A stretch of 64,000 nt of DNA from Anatilimnocola aggregata (GTDB lineage Bacteria > Planctomycetota > Planctomycetia > Pirellulales > Pirellulaceae). Numbering within the stretch: position 1 is the stretch's first letter; each line of letters opens with the position of its first letter. Positions 43,342 to 52,628 of this stretch are shown here, piece by piece. Position numbers and translations under genes: made by a program. A model generated the notes under the pieces. It was not told where the DNA came from, ran no database searches, and was given only the letters and a program-made list of their open reading frames with translations. The stretch spans positions 620,001-684,000 of the forward strand of contig NZ_CP036274.1 in NCBI RefSeq assembly GCF_007747655.1. Reading direction: 5' to 3'.

Positions 43342-44076
43342 TTACTTCGCAGCCGCTTCGGGCTTCACTTCGCCGTTCTTCAGCACGAGCGTGCAGTAGT
43401 GCTTTTCGGCCTTGTACTCTTTGTCCCCCTTTTTGCCAGCAACCGCGTTGGTGTGGCGAGCGCGGACTTGCCACAACCCCTTTTGATTGGCCTTGAACTT
43501 CACCTTGCCGTCGGCATCGGTGAAATTCTCGGTTTCCTTCTCGTACTTGTCTGGGGTCCAGATGATGACCTGGGCATTCGCGGCAGGCTTGCCGTCGAAC
43601 AGCACTTGCAGTTCCCCTTCTTCACCCTGGAACGAAGGAACGATGTCCAGCTTGAGGTTCTCCGTGCGGGCAAAACTTTTGAGCGCGGCCGGATCGGTCG
43701 CGTCGATATGCTTGGCGTGATAGACAAGCAACGAAGGCTCGGCTCCGCCGCGCGAAGTCACACCATATTCGCAATTGGCAGTGAAGGCCCGGCCGACAAC
43801 GTCGGTCGCCCCCATCCAGGTGCCATTCTCGCCCATGATCTCTTTTTCCAACTTCACTTCGACCGGCGGCTTGCCTGCTTCATGCGCCCAGACCTTGGTG
43901 TGGGCCACGTTGTCCAGGAACTTCGCTTCGCTGGCGATCGAATCATCGCCGAAGAGAATATGGACGGCTGGCTTACCGGCCGCATTGGGCCGCGTAGCAA
44001 TAAAAATGAAGTGAGCCCAGGCGGGCAAGGCGACCAGGCAAACAAGCACGGGCGCAAGGAACGAAGCAACTTTCAT
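43342..44076 (-). CDS. DUF4198 secreted protein
   Basis: A 244-residue exported protein with a signal peptide, MKVASFLAPVLVCLVALPAW, cleaved at AHA-like AWAHFIF. The mature part begins HFIFIATRPN with an early His, typical of DUF4198 (COG5266) proteins, some of which bind metal near nickel or cobalt transporters. ILFGDDSIASEAKFLD and the end-domain LQVLFDGKPAANAQVIIW plus VKFKANQKGLWQVRARH complete a two-domain beta structure. No metal transporter is adjacent, so the role is open. ATG at 44076 starts the signal peptide. Confidence 0.87.
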   Translation of the reverse strand: MKVASFLAPVLVCLVALPAWAHFIFIATRPNAAGKPAVHILFGDDSIASEAKFLDNVAHTKVWAHEAGKPPVEVKLEKEIMGENGTWMGATDVVGRAFTANCEYGVTSRGGAEPSLLVYHAKHIDATDPAALKSFARTENLKLDIVPSFQGEEGELQVLFDGKPAANAQVIIWTPDKYEKETENFTDADGKVKFKANQKGLWQVRARHTNAVAGKKGDKEYKAEKHYCTLVLKNGEVKPEAAAK

Positions 44077-44246
44077 CGAGGCACTCCAACAGTTACCAGG
44101 AGCGGGACACACTGCCGCGCAGCCGGTGAAGAAACAAAATCGTGGGCGCTCTCCACGTGTGGTGGCTGGCAGGCAAAAGCTGGCGTGACGCAAAAGAGTT
44201 GAGAACCAATCTCAAATGAGAGGATAGCTGGTCGCGGAGAGCGTGG

Positions 44247-44666
44247 TCAAGCGGGCGGGCTGACCGGAGGCTTTGGTTCGCTGAGCAATTTCTCTTGCAG
44301 CTTGGTCAATCGAAGGCGCTGGACGGGCGAGCTTTCGGCAGCGAGCAGCTCGCGCCAAAGGTCAGCTTCGAGGAAGAAGCGAGCGGGGTCGCTGATCTTG
44401 AGCTTGCGAGCGCAGGAGGAGATGAGTTGCCGGTCGAACCAGCTCAGATGATGAAGTCGGCAGAGTGCGCGGAGCAGTTGCTTCGGCGAGTTTTGTCGCC
44501 GTTTCAGCCTTGCGCCACGCCAGCGGAAGACCAGCCAGGTGACGATCGTCGACGTGAGCATCGTCAGTACGATCCAGGCGAGTACCCACGGATGATGAAT
44601 CACGCCGGGATCGGGGGGCGATGTGATGACGGGAGTCGTGAGAGCTTTTTCAGCCAGCAGCCACAT
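44247..44666 (-). CDS. Unrecognised membrane-anchored protein
   Basis: A 139-residue protein with a single membrane helix at about residues 28-48 (PWVLAWIVLTMLTSTIVTWL) and a basic cytosolic tail. The tail has the pattern LLRALCRLHHLSWFDRQLI and DPARFFLEADLWRELL, helical and unrecognised. It starts two bases after the stop of the HEAT-repeat gene, so they are translationally linked and likely act together. Confidence 0.65.
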   Translation of the reverse strand: MWLLAEKALTTPVITSPPDPGVIHHPWVLAWIVLTMLTSTIVTWLVFRWRGARLKRRQNSPKQLLRALCRLHHLSWFDRQLISSCARKLKISDPARFFLEADLWRELLAAESSPVQRLRLTKLQEKLLSEPKPPVSPPA

Positions 44667-44668
44667 GG

Positions 44669-46330
44669 TTATGCTCCTGCCGCGGAAGGTGCGAGCGTGT
44701 CCGTGGGCATGTCGTCTTCGCTGTGCCTGACTTTTCCTGTTAGCAACTCAGGCGGAGCAGGCGACCGCTCGGCGAACCGCGCGAGGGCTTCTTCTGCAGC
44801 TTGAGCTACGAGAGGCGAATGATCGAGAAGCATCCGCCGCAGCGCTTGTTGTGATTCATGGAGGTCGCAATTGGCCAGCGTGCGCACGGCATCGAGCCGG
44901 GTGTAATGGTCTTCGTCGTTGAGCAGCAGCTTGATGGCGTCGAACAACTCGGGAACCAATTGCAGCGTGACGGCAATTTGCAGCGCGCGAGTGCGGCGGG
45001 CTCGCACCGGAGCCTGCAGTTCCGCGGTCAATTGCGCGGTGGCGGTCGTATCGACCTTCATCACCAGCCAACCGGTCGCCAGGCGCGCTTCGGGGGCCAT
45101 CGTATCGAAGCTTTGCAGGTAGCGTTCAAAGTTATAGTCGTGCAAGCACTGGGCAGCAGCTTCGCGTTCGGATTGATGCGGACTATCAAGCATTTCGAGC
45201 AAGCGCGGGATTGCAGTCGGCGTGGCGCTCGTCCCCATGCGCGCCACCGCTTGCGCGCGGACGAGAGGATCTTCGTCGTCGAGCGCTTGCCAGGCGATTT
45301 CGTCGGCTTCGTTTCCTTGAAACTTCGCCAACCCCGCGGCTGCCATGCGCCGGCCGGCCGCACAACCATCTTGCAACGCGAGCGACAACAGCTGCAGCGC
45401 TTGCGAGGCTGGCAGATTGGCTTCGGTCACCAGGTTGATCGCAGCGGGCTGTTCGGTGGCAGAGAGGGCGGCGAACACCGCGCCGCTATCCGCGAGCCAA
45501 GGCAGGTCGTCGATGCGATGGAGATTGTTGCGCACGACCTGGACTGGTTGATTACCGATTTTGCGGAGCAATTGCCGAATGAATTGCAGGTCGCGCCGCC
45601 GGGCGAGAATCTCGAGCGCCGAGCGCGGCGCATGAGGATCGTCCAGATAGCTCAGCAGCAGGCGAATGACGCCGGTGCGCGAGCTCCGCTGCAGCACCTT
45701 CGCGACGAAGGGAAAGCTGGGATCGCGCGGGCTTTGCAAAATGCGTTTGACGGTTGCCGTGTCGCGCTCGGCCAGCAACAGCAGCGCTTCGATGAGGGGC
45801 AACTTCTGGTGACGATCGACGGAGTCAGCAGTCCGTTCGAGGGCCGGCATCAAGTTGGCACGTTGCAGTTGCGGATCGCGGCGGACGCGATAGTCGCGCG
45901 GTGCATGTAGTTCGTCAAACAGCATCTCGGCCAGCAGCAGCGCTACTTCGGCCGCCCGGCGATTGCAGACGTTCTTGGCATCGATGGCTGCCGCCGCCAG
46001 CGAAGGAATTTGATCGTAATCGCGCGTAGCGAGCGCCGCCTCACAGGCGTTGCGCACCAGTTGATCGGTCTGACTATTTAGTCCTTGGTGGATAACACCG
46101 GACAACCAGCCCGGCTTCTCGGCCACGAGCGAGCGCATCCGGTCGCTCAGTTCGTGCCAACGCGTAAGAACTTCCAGTTCGGCAGCGACGCTTGTGCGGT
46201 GCAACAAGGTCCGCAAGCTGCGCTCTTGCAAATGCCGTTGAGGAGCGCGCAGCGCGGCCAGGAGCACGGGAACGGCGGCTTCGTTCTCGGTCTCTGCCAG
46301 ATAATTCAACGTGGAAACTATGCCCGCCAT
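44669..46330 (-). CDS. HEAT-repeat protein
   Basis: A 553-residue cytosolic protein made mostly of HEAT-like two-helix repeats, for example LDDEDPLVRAQAVARMG and LLLNDEDHYTRLDAVRTLAN, with LLLDHSPLVAQAAEEALARF near the end. Start at ATG 46330 is preferred over an ORF 14 codons longer. HEAT proteins are scaffolds; there is no catalytic motif. The stop is two bases before the start of the small membrane-anchored protein, so this may be its cytosolic partner. Confidence 0.85.
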   Translation of the reverse strand: MAGIVSTLNYLAETENEAAVPVLLAALRAPQRHLQERSLRTLLHRTSVAAELEVLTRWHELSDRMRSLVAEKPGWLSGVIHQGLNSQTDQLVRNACEAALATRDYDQIPSLAAAAIDAKNVCNRRAAEVALLLAEMLFDELHAPRDYRVRRDPQLQRANLMPALERTADSVDRHQKLPLIEALLLLAERDTATVKRILQSPRDPSFPFVAKVLQRSSRTGVIRLLLSYLDDPHAPRSALEILARRRDLQFIRQLLRKIGNQPVQVVRNNLHRIDDLPWLADSGAVFAALSATEQPAAINLVTEANLPASQALQLLSLALQDGCAAGRRMAAAGLAKFQGNEADEIAWQALDDEDPLVRAQAVARMGTSATPTAIPRLLEMLDSPHQSEREAAAQCLHDYNFERYLQSFDTMAPEARLATGWLVMKVDTTATAQLTAELQAPVRARRTRALQIAVTLQLVPELFDAIKLLLNDEDHYTRLDAVRTLANCDLHESQQALRRMLLDHSPLVAQAAEEALARFAERSPAPPELLTGKVRHSEDDMPTDTLAPSAAGA

Positions 46331-46614
46331 GCCCGGCACCGCGACACCCCGCCAACTTGAGGAAGCTAACAAACAGGCCGCTAAACTCTACGTCGCCAGA
46401 AGTTCGGCGCTGCCGATCCAGGCCGGCAATGGGTCGCGGCTTCGCGTATTCCGCTCTGGTTCTCGCCGCGCGTCGCGCCGCAGATTAGCTACAGCCGTCA
46501 TAATCGGGCGCTGGCCGCATCGCGAGCCGCGGCGGCAGCGATTATGATTAACGGCCGTTGATGCATGCTGGTGAAGTGCTGCAGCAATTCAGAATCAAGT
46601 TGGGAGTGCGAGCG

Positions 46615-47922
46615 ATGCGAAGTTGGCTGCGAAATGTGGTGACGCTATTGATTCTCGGTTCCTGCACCGCGGCCTTGGCCGGCGAAAACTGGCCCTGCTG
46701 GCGCGGTCCGCGCGGCGATGGGACCAGTGCTGAGACCAGCTTGCCCGTGAAGTGGGACGGCGTCAGCGGGACCAACATCGTGTGGAAGGTTCCCGTCAGC
46801 GGCAGTGGCCACGCGTCACCCATCGTGTGGGACGACCGCATTTTCTTAACGGCCTGCCTCGATGCGACCAAAGAGCGCGTCCTGCAATGCCTCGATCGCG
46901 CGACGGGCAAAACGCTCTGGCAAAAGACGGTCTTCACTGGCCCGCTCGAAACGAAACACTCGCTCAACAGTTTTGCCTCGAGCACTCCGGCCACCGACGG
47001 CAAGTTGGTGTTCGTCTCGTTCCTGGAAGTGGACGGCAGTACAATCCCCGCGCCGAACGTGGGGGCTCCGCGCCCGATCACGCCGGGCAAGATGGTCGTC
47101 GCCGCTTACGATTTTGCCGGCAACCAAAAGTGGCTTGTTCGGCCCGGTGAATTCATCAGCGCGCATGGTTACTGCTCGAGCCCCGTGCTGTTTGAAGATC
47201 GGGTGATTGTGAACGGCGATCACGACGGCAAGTCATATATCGTTGCGTTACAGCGCGAGACAGGTGAAGTTGCCTGGAAGGTGCCGCGGGCTAACGGCAT
47301 TCGCAGTTATGTGACCCCGATCATTCGCGAGATCGATGGCCGCACGCAAATGATCTTCTCGGGGAGCAAGCACATCATCAGCTTGAACCCGCGCGACGGC
47401 AGTGAGAACTGGAAGATCGAAGGGCCGACCGAACAATTCGTGGCCTCGATGGTCTTCGATGGCAAGCTATTGTTCATGGCGGCCGGTTTTCCCACGTATC
47501 ACGTCATGGGAATCAAACCCGATGGCCGGGGTGATGTGACCGATACGCATGTCGCCTGGCATGCAACCAATGCCAAGTGCTACGTCCCTTCTCCCGTTGT
47601 GGTTGGTGAACACTTGCTGGTGGCCGATGATCGCGGCACGGCCAATTGCTTTGTCGCTGCGACCGGCGATCGCCTGTGGCAGGAGCGGTTGGGAAATCAC
47701 TTCAGCAATTCGCTCGTAACGGCTAATGGGCTGGGCTATCTCGTGGCAGACGATGGCCTGACCAAAGTCGTTCGTCCCGGTGCCACGCTCGATGTGGTCG
47801 CCGAGAACCCGCTCGGCGAACGCTGCTATTCGTCACCTGCCATCGCGCACGAGCAGTTCTTCATTCGGGGCGAAAAGCACCTCTTCTGCATCGGCGAGCC
47901 GCAGGTGACTCAGGGCAAATAG
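46615..47922 (+). CDS. Secreted PQQ-like beta-propeller protein
   Basis: A 435-residue exported protein. The signal peptide MRSWLRNVVTLLILGSCTAA is followed by NWPCWRGPRGDGTSAET, the start signature of planctomycete outer PQQ-like proteins. Propeller blades show repeated patterns such as LDRATGKTLWQKT, LQRETGEVAWKV and LNPRDGSENWKIEG. No PQQ ligands can be identified, so it is probably structural or a sensor rather than a dehydrogenase. The 3' end overlaps the convergent glpD gene by 13 bp. ATG at 46615 is chosen over upstream codons because it begins the signal. Confidence 0.87.
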   Translation: MRSWLRNVVTLLILGSCTAALAGENWPCWRGPRGDGTSAETSLPVKWDGVSGTNIVWKVPVSGSGHASPIVWDDRIFLTACLDATKERVLQCLDRATGKTLWQKTVFTGPLETKHSLNSFASSTPATDGKLVFVSFLEVDGSTIPAPNVGAPRPITPGKMVVAAYDFAGNQKWLVRPGEFISAHGYCSSPVLFEDRVIVNGDHDGKSYIVALQRETGEVAWKVPRANGIRSYVTPIIREIDGRTQMIFSGSKHIISLNPRDGSENWKIEGPTEQFVASMVFDGKLLFMAAGFPTYHVMGIKPDGRGDVTDTHVAWHATNAKCYVPSPVVVGEHLLVADDRGTANCFVAATGDRLWQERLGNHFSNSLVTANGLGYLVADDGLTKVVRPGATLDVVAENPLGERCYSSPAIAHEQFFIRGEKHLFCIGEPQVTQGK

Positions 47923-49469
47923 CCCGCGGCGAGCATCTCGAAGGCTTCGACTTCGTCGCGCTGCCAGTTGGCATCGCGATTGAGTTCGCTGGCAAGGAGT
48001 TCGGCCACCCGCGGTGCCATGGACATTGCCGCGCGAGCATTCAGGAAGAGGGCGCGGGTTCGCCGGGCAAGCACATCTTCGACGGTGCGGGCCATTTCGT
48101 TTCGCGCGGCCCAAACGACCTCGGCGGCGATCGATGGCAAGTCGGGGTGTAACAGTTCGGCCAGCACGGAATGTGAATCGGCCAAGGCTCGAATGGCTGG
48201 AGCATCTGCGCCATACATGGCCAGGTTGCCAAATTGCTCCGCGTTCGCTTGATGGCCATGAATGGGTAGCTCGCGCGTGGTGCAGGGACGCTTGGCCAGT
48301 TCGGCCCGCTCCGCGGCCTGATTCACGCAGTCTTCTGCCATGTTGCGATAGGTGGTCCATTTGCCACCGGTTATCGTGATTAGCCCGCTGCTGTCGACGT
48401 GAATCGTATGATCGCGCGAGAGAGCGGCGGTGCTCTTCTGATTCGCCGCCTTCACCAGCGGGCGAATTCCGGCGAACATACTCAGCACATTGGCCCGCGT
48501 AGGCTGGCGCTCGAAATAGCGGCCGGCCGTTTCGAGAATGAAATCGATTTCAGTCTCCGTGGCGAGCGGTTCCAACGGCGTATCTTGAATCGGAACGTCC
48601 GTGGTGCCCACCAGGGTGTGACCGTGCCAGGGTATCGCGAACATCACCCGGCCATCGGCAGTGCGCGGGACCATAATCGCATGATTGCCCGGCAGAAACG
48701 AGCGTGCGAAGACCAGATGAATCCCCTGGCTCGGGCTGATCATGTTCGTCGAACTGGGGTCGGCCAGTTTGCGGAGGTCGTCGCAAAAGGGCCCGGTCGC
48801 ATTGATCACCGCGCGGGCTGTGACCGCGATCGACTCACCCGTCTCGCGGTCTTCGATTTCGACGCCACTGGCATGCCCCGCAGCTGATTTGTGGATGGCT
48901 GTCACCCGCGCATAGTTCAGCAGCGTCGCCCCTTGCTCCGCAGCGGTCGTGACCATGTTGATGAGGAGGCGAGCATCGTCGAACTGGCCATCGGAATAAA
49001 CCACGCCACCGCGCAGTCCCGCGCGCTTGATCGTGGGAATGCGGCGCACGACTTCGGCCTGTGAGAGAAACTGCGTGGGACCAAACCGTAATTTGCCGGC
49101 GAGCAGACTGTACGCCTTGAGACCGAGGCCGTAGTACGGTGCTTCCCACCATCGATAGCTGGGTACGACGAACGCAAGGTCGTGCACCAGATGCGGCGCG
49201 TTCTGCCGCAGCAGCCCGCGCTCGCGCAGCGCTTCGGTGACGAGCGAGATGTTCCCCTGGGCCAGATAGCGGACGCCGCCGTGAACCAGCTTGGTGCTGC
49301 GGCTGGAGGTTCCTTTGCCGAAGTCGTGTTGCTCGGCGAGGAGCGTGCGATAGCCGCGGGCAGCGGCGTCGATGGCGATTCCCACGCCAGTGGCACCGCC
49401 GCCGATGATCACCAGGTCCCAGGTTGCGTGCGCGGTGAACGCTTGCGCCCGCATGTTGTCGCGGTTCAT
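47910..49469 (-). CDS. glpD: Glycerol-3-phosphate dehydrogenase
   Basis: A 519-residue FAD-dependent enzyme oxidising glycerol-3-phosphate to dihydroxyacetone phosphate at the membrane. It has the FAD-binding Rossmann motif DLVIIGGGATGVGIAIDAAARG, seen as IIGGGATGVGIAID, then TSSRSTKLVHGGVRYL, NATGPFCDDLRKLAD and GGKWTTYRNMAED, all standard. The start TGATG overlaps the glpK stop by one base, showing a glpK-glpD operon. Upstream ORF residues before this start belong to glpK in another frame. Confidence 0.96.
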   Translation of the reverse strand: MNRDNMRAQAFTAHATWDLVIIGGGATGVGIAIDAAARGYRTLLAEQHDFGKGTSSRSTKLVHGGVRYLAQGNISLVTEALRERGLLRQNAPHLVHDLAFVVPSYRWWEAPYYGLGLKAYSLLAGKLRFGPTQFLSQAEVVRRIPTIKRAGLRGGVVYSDGQFDDARLLINMVTTAAEQGATLLNYARVTAIHKSAAGHASGVEIEDRETGESIAVTARAVINATGPFCDDLRKLADPSSTNMISPSQGIHLVFARSFLPGNHAIMVPRTADGRVMFAIPWHGHTLVGTTDVPIQDTPLEPLATETEIDFILETAGRYFERQPTRANVLSMFAGIRPLVKAANQKSTAALSRDHTIHVDSSGLITITGGKWTTYRNMAEDCVNQAAERAELAKRPCTTRELPIHGHQANAEQFGNLAMYGADAPAIRALADSHSVLAELLHPDLPSIAAEVVWAARNEMARTVEDVLARRTRALFLNARAAMSMAPRVAELLASELNRDANWQRDEVEAFEMLAAGYLP

Positions 49470-50968
49470 CACCGGCTGCCACCTTCCCACAGTTTGCAAC
49501 GTTCCACGGCCCGTTGCCACTCGCCGCGCAGAGCGTCGACTTTGCTGCGTGGCATCTTGGGTTCGTAACGGCGGTCGATCTGTTGCAGGTGTACGAGCTC
49601 GTCGGTACCTTGCCAAAATCCGACGGCAAGGCCGGCGAGATAAGCGGCTCCGAGCGCCGTTGTTTCGATTTCTTTCGGCCGCACGAGGGGCACGCCGAGC
49701 AGATCGGCTTGAAACTGCATGAGCAGATCGTCCTTCGATGCGCCTCCATCGACGCGCATCTCGGTGAGGTCGTTTTCCGAATCGGCCTGCATGGCAGACA
49801 GCAAGTCGGCCACCTGAAAGGCAATCGATTCGACGGCGGCCCGGGCAATATGTGCTTTCGTTGTGCCGCGCGTCAGGCCAATCATCAGTCCGCGGGCAGC
49901 GGGGTCCCAATGTGGCGCGCCCAGGCCGGCGAAGGCAGGGACGAGAAACACGCCGCCGTTGTCGGGCACACTCGCCGCCAGCTGCGAGACCTCGCTCGAC
50001 TTGCGAATAATTTCCAGGCCATCGCGCAGCCACTGCACCACGGCACCGCCAATGAACACACTCCCTTCGAGTGCGTAGGTTGTTTGATTGTTGCGCCGAC
50101 AAGCGATCGTCGAGAGGAGCCGATTCTTCGAGATGAGGGGCTTGGTGCCCGTGCTCTTGAGCATGAAGCAGCCGGTACCGTACGTCGTCTTGGTCTGGCC
50201 GGGCTCAAGGCAAAGTTGGCCGAACAGGGCCGCCTGCTGATCGCCGGCAATCCCTGCGATGGGAATGCCCCGCGCGTTCAGCAGCCCGCCGGTTGTTTCG
50301 CCATAGATTTCGCTCGACGAACGAACTTCGGGGAGCAAGCTGCGGGGAATGTTGAACAGTTTGAGCAGCTCTTCGTCCCACTCGCCAGTGTGAATGTTCA
50401 GCAGCATTGTGCGCGAGGCGTTGGTGATATCGGTAATGTGCTGCGCGCCGCCGGTCAAGTTCCAGACGAGCCAGGTGTCGATGGTACCGAAGGCCAGCTT
50501 GCCTGCTTCGGCCTTGGCTCGCGCGCCGGGTACGTTATCGAGAAGCCAGGCGATTTTTGTCGCCGAGAAATAGGCATCGAGCAACAGCCCGGTTCGCTCT
50601 TGAATCAAATCGGCATTGCCAGCTGCCTGGAGTTGATCGCAGAGGGGAGCTGTGCGGCGATCTTGCCAGACGATGGCATGATGAATGGGGTGGCCAGTTT
50701 CACGATCCCAGAGGACGGTGGTTTCGCGCTGGTTGGTGATGCCAATGGCGACGATATCACTGGGTCGCAAGCTGGCCCGCGCAACGACCTCCGTAGCGAC
50801 ACCGATTTGTGTCGACCAGATTTCGTGGGCATCGTGCTCGACCCAGCCCGGCTTGGGAAAGTGCTGTTCAAACTCTTGCTGAGCGACGGCCTGGATTTCG
50901 CCCGCGTGGTTGAAAACGATCGCGCGGCAGCTGGTTGTCCCTTGATCGAGGGCCAGAATGTGAGGCAT
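49469..50968 (-). CDS. glpK: Glycerol kinase
   Basis: A 499-residue FGGY-family kinase phosphorylating glycerol at C3. It begins [19 protein letters not shown], the family phosphate-binding loop. Other conserved parts are [43 protein letters not shown] and [19 protein letters not shown]. An in-frame TTG nine bases upstream is a less likely start. It is the first gene of an operon with glpD. No glycerol facilitator gene is adjacent. Confidence 0.97.
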   Translation of the reverse strand: MPHILALDQGTTSCRAIVFNHAGEIQAVAQQEFEQHFPKPGWVEHDAHEIWSTQIGVATEVVARASLRPSDIVAIGITNQRETTVLWDRETGHPIHHAIVWQDRRTAPLCDQLQAAGNADLIQERTGLLLDAYFSATKIAWLLDNVPGARAKAEAGKLAFGTIDTWLVWNLTGGAQHITDITNASRTMLLNIHTGEWDEELLKLFNIPRSLLPEVRSSSEIYGETTGGLLNARGIPIAGIAGDQQAALFGQLCLEPGQTKTTYGTGCFMLKSTGTKPLISKNRLLSTIACRRNNQTTYALEGSVFIGGAVVQWLRDGLEIIRKSSEVSQLAASVPDNGGVFLVPAFAGLGAPHWDPAARGLMIGLTRGTTKAHIARAAVESIAFQVADLLSAMQADSENDLTEMRVDGGASKDDLLMQFQADLLGVPLVRPKEIETTALGAAYLAGLAVGFWQGTDELVHLQQIDRRYEPKMPRSKVDALRGEWQRAVERCKLWEGGSR

Positions 50969-51608
50969 GGGGAGCAATCCTTGGAGAGAGGCTCACGAGT
51001 CAGCCTTCACTTTGGCAGGATCGCAGCCCGCTGCCAATTACGGGAGACGAATCGGGTGGGTCCGTGGTCTTCGTTTCACTCCCCAGGAGGGCGGATCGCA
51101 TTATCGCGGGGCAGGCGACAAGGGCGGAATGGAAGCCTGCGATCGGCTAGGCGATGCAGCTTGTATGCCAAACATATTGTAAGTAATTATTTTGCAACTG
51201 TCAATAATATAACGAGCATGCGCATCTAACCTGTTGGCGAATTGTTGGTCGATTTTGGCGTAAGTGAGGGAAGAGTGTGCAACTCGTCACGCAGGGAATT
51301 GCCAATGGGGGGACTGAAGTTGCGGAAGATTCTGGAAAGCGATTTCCGGAGTTTCCTGCATGCGGTAACGACTTGGGGCCAAGGCGAGTCGCAACTGCTG
51401 AGCAAGACACTCATTACGACAATCAGGCAACGTCGCACAAGAGCTGGGATAATGGAAATTGAATTTGGACCTTTCCTCTAATTCTTAAGGACTTAGGAAG
51501 ACCCGGAAACGCACAAACGACAGCCGGAGAAGGGTTTACGAGATAGCGGAAATTTTGCGTGTAACTGTGAATAGTGGAAATTTCCTCAACTGCTGGCAAG
51601 GGGCGGGC
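50969..51608. other. 640-bp gap between glpK and the nitrilase-like gene
   Basis: No supported gene is present; short ORFs here lack motifs. An AT-rich patch lies at about 51175-51225 and may hold the glpK promoter. The right part contains a diverged copy of the 278-bp repeat, listed separately. Confidence 0.5.
51449..51592 (-). repeat. Diverged inverted copy of the 278-bp repeat's first half
   Basis: Read on the minus strand this region has the same landmarks as the units at 5067-5771, in the same order and at about the same spacing of 140 bp. It has the palindrome core GGAAATTTCC (plus 51576-51585), then CACGCAAAATTTCC, then GTCCAAATTCAATTTCCATT, identical over 20 bp to unit 2 (plus 51451-51470). 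The sequence between is diverged. It ends just before the nitrilase-like gene, as the array at 5 kb follows a gene end. Confidence 0.85.
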
Positions 51609-52451
51609 CTAGCTGGGCGCTGCGTACTCGGCGCGGGCGACCGTGTCGGCAAAGAGCACCTTGGCACAGCCGTCAGTATCGAAATTGAACATCGCCCGCG
51701 TGGCGAGGTCGATGTCGATATCGGCAAACAGCACCATTTCCTTTTTCAATTCAGCTTGCGCTTGAATGCGGCCGTCGGGCATAACGATCATCGAGGCGCA
51801 GTTCTGGTGCTCGGGGTGGCAGATGTTACACGAGGCGAACCAGACCGTGTTCTCGGCGGCGCGGGTGACGATCATCGCGTGATGAATCGGGATCTTCCAG
51901 TCGTTAGGGCGCGTGGTGTTGTTCTGGGGATGAAAGATCAGTTGAGCACCCTGGCGGACGCACTCGCGGGTGGTCTCGGCAAAGCGAAAGCCTTCGAAGC
52001 AGATCACAATGCCCACCCGCACGCCGAACAGGTCGAAGGTTTCGAAGGTGCTGCCGGGAGAATAAGCCACGGCATCGAGGGGCGTGAGTTTGTTTTTGTG
52101 ATGGACGCCGAGGATCTCTCCAGCGGGAGAGAACACCAAGGCGGAGTTATAGGGCTTGCCGCCGGTCGGGTTCGAGGGGATTGGAGTCTCGGTCCCCAGA
52201 ATGCAAGCGATCGATCGTTCGCGACAAAGTTGAGCGACGCGCTCGTGCAGCTCGGCCAATCGCTGGGGTTGAATGGGCGTATCGGGCGTGGAGATATCGA
52301 CGCGATAACCCACGGTCTGTGTTTCTGGAAAGCAGACGATCTGCACGCCCAAATCGGCGGCCAGTTGGATGAACTGCAAGATCTTGGCTTCGTTCTCATC
52401 GATGTCGGCGGACTGTTTGACTTGCGCAAGCCCAATGCGGATGTTCGTCAT
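51609..52451 (-). CDS. Carbon-nitrogen hydrolase (nitrilase superfamily)
   Basis: A 280-residue cytosolic amidase-type enzyme. The catalytic triad is visible: Glu43 in VCFPETQTVGY, Lys in VHHKNKLTPLD near residue 119, and Cys in GIVICFEGFRFAETTRE near residue 152. The C-terminal half shows the standard AAENTVWFASCN and DGRIQAQAEL strands. It cleaves an amide or nitrile; which one cannot be told from sequence. The gene stands alone, with a diverged repeat copy after its 3' end. Confidence 0.93.
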   Translation of the reverse strand: MTNIRIGLAQVKQSADIDENEAKILQFIQLAADLGVQIVCFPETQTVGYRVDISTPDTPIQPQRLAELHERVAQLCRERSIACILGTETPIPSNPTGGKPYNSALVFSPAGEILGVHHKNKLTPLDAVAYSPGSTFETFDLFGVRVGIVICFEGFRFAETTRECVRQGAQLIFHPQNNTTRPNDWKIPIHHAMIVTRAAENTVWFASCNICHPEHQNCASMIVMPDGRIQAQAELKKEMVLFADIDIDLATRAMFNFDTDGCAKVLFADTVARAEYAAPS

Positions 52452-52628
52452 CGCAGCAACCCTGTTGGCGAGGAAGACTCAGAAATACAGCAGCAATGTA
52501 AACGACGACACTGCGATCAACAGCATCTTTTTCCCAGGCGGCCCGTTTTCGGCAAGTTCGCTGACGAAAGTGCATCCAGCCAATTTCGCAACGGCTACAA
52601 TGCAACTCTTCTCTCAGCGAGCAATATC

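Noticed and set aside
49514-51229. A 571-codon plus-strand frame across glpK
   Set aside because: It overlaps glycerol kinase in antisense and its sequence shows no fold signature.
51555-52628. Extension of the propeller-membrane protein upstream to base 51555
   Set aside because: The upstream frame runs antisense through the nitrilase-like gene; the true start is the signal-peptide ATG at 52629.
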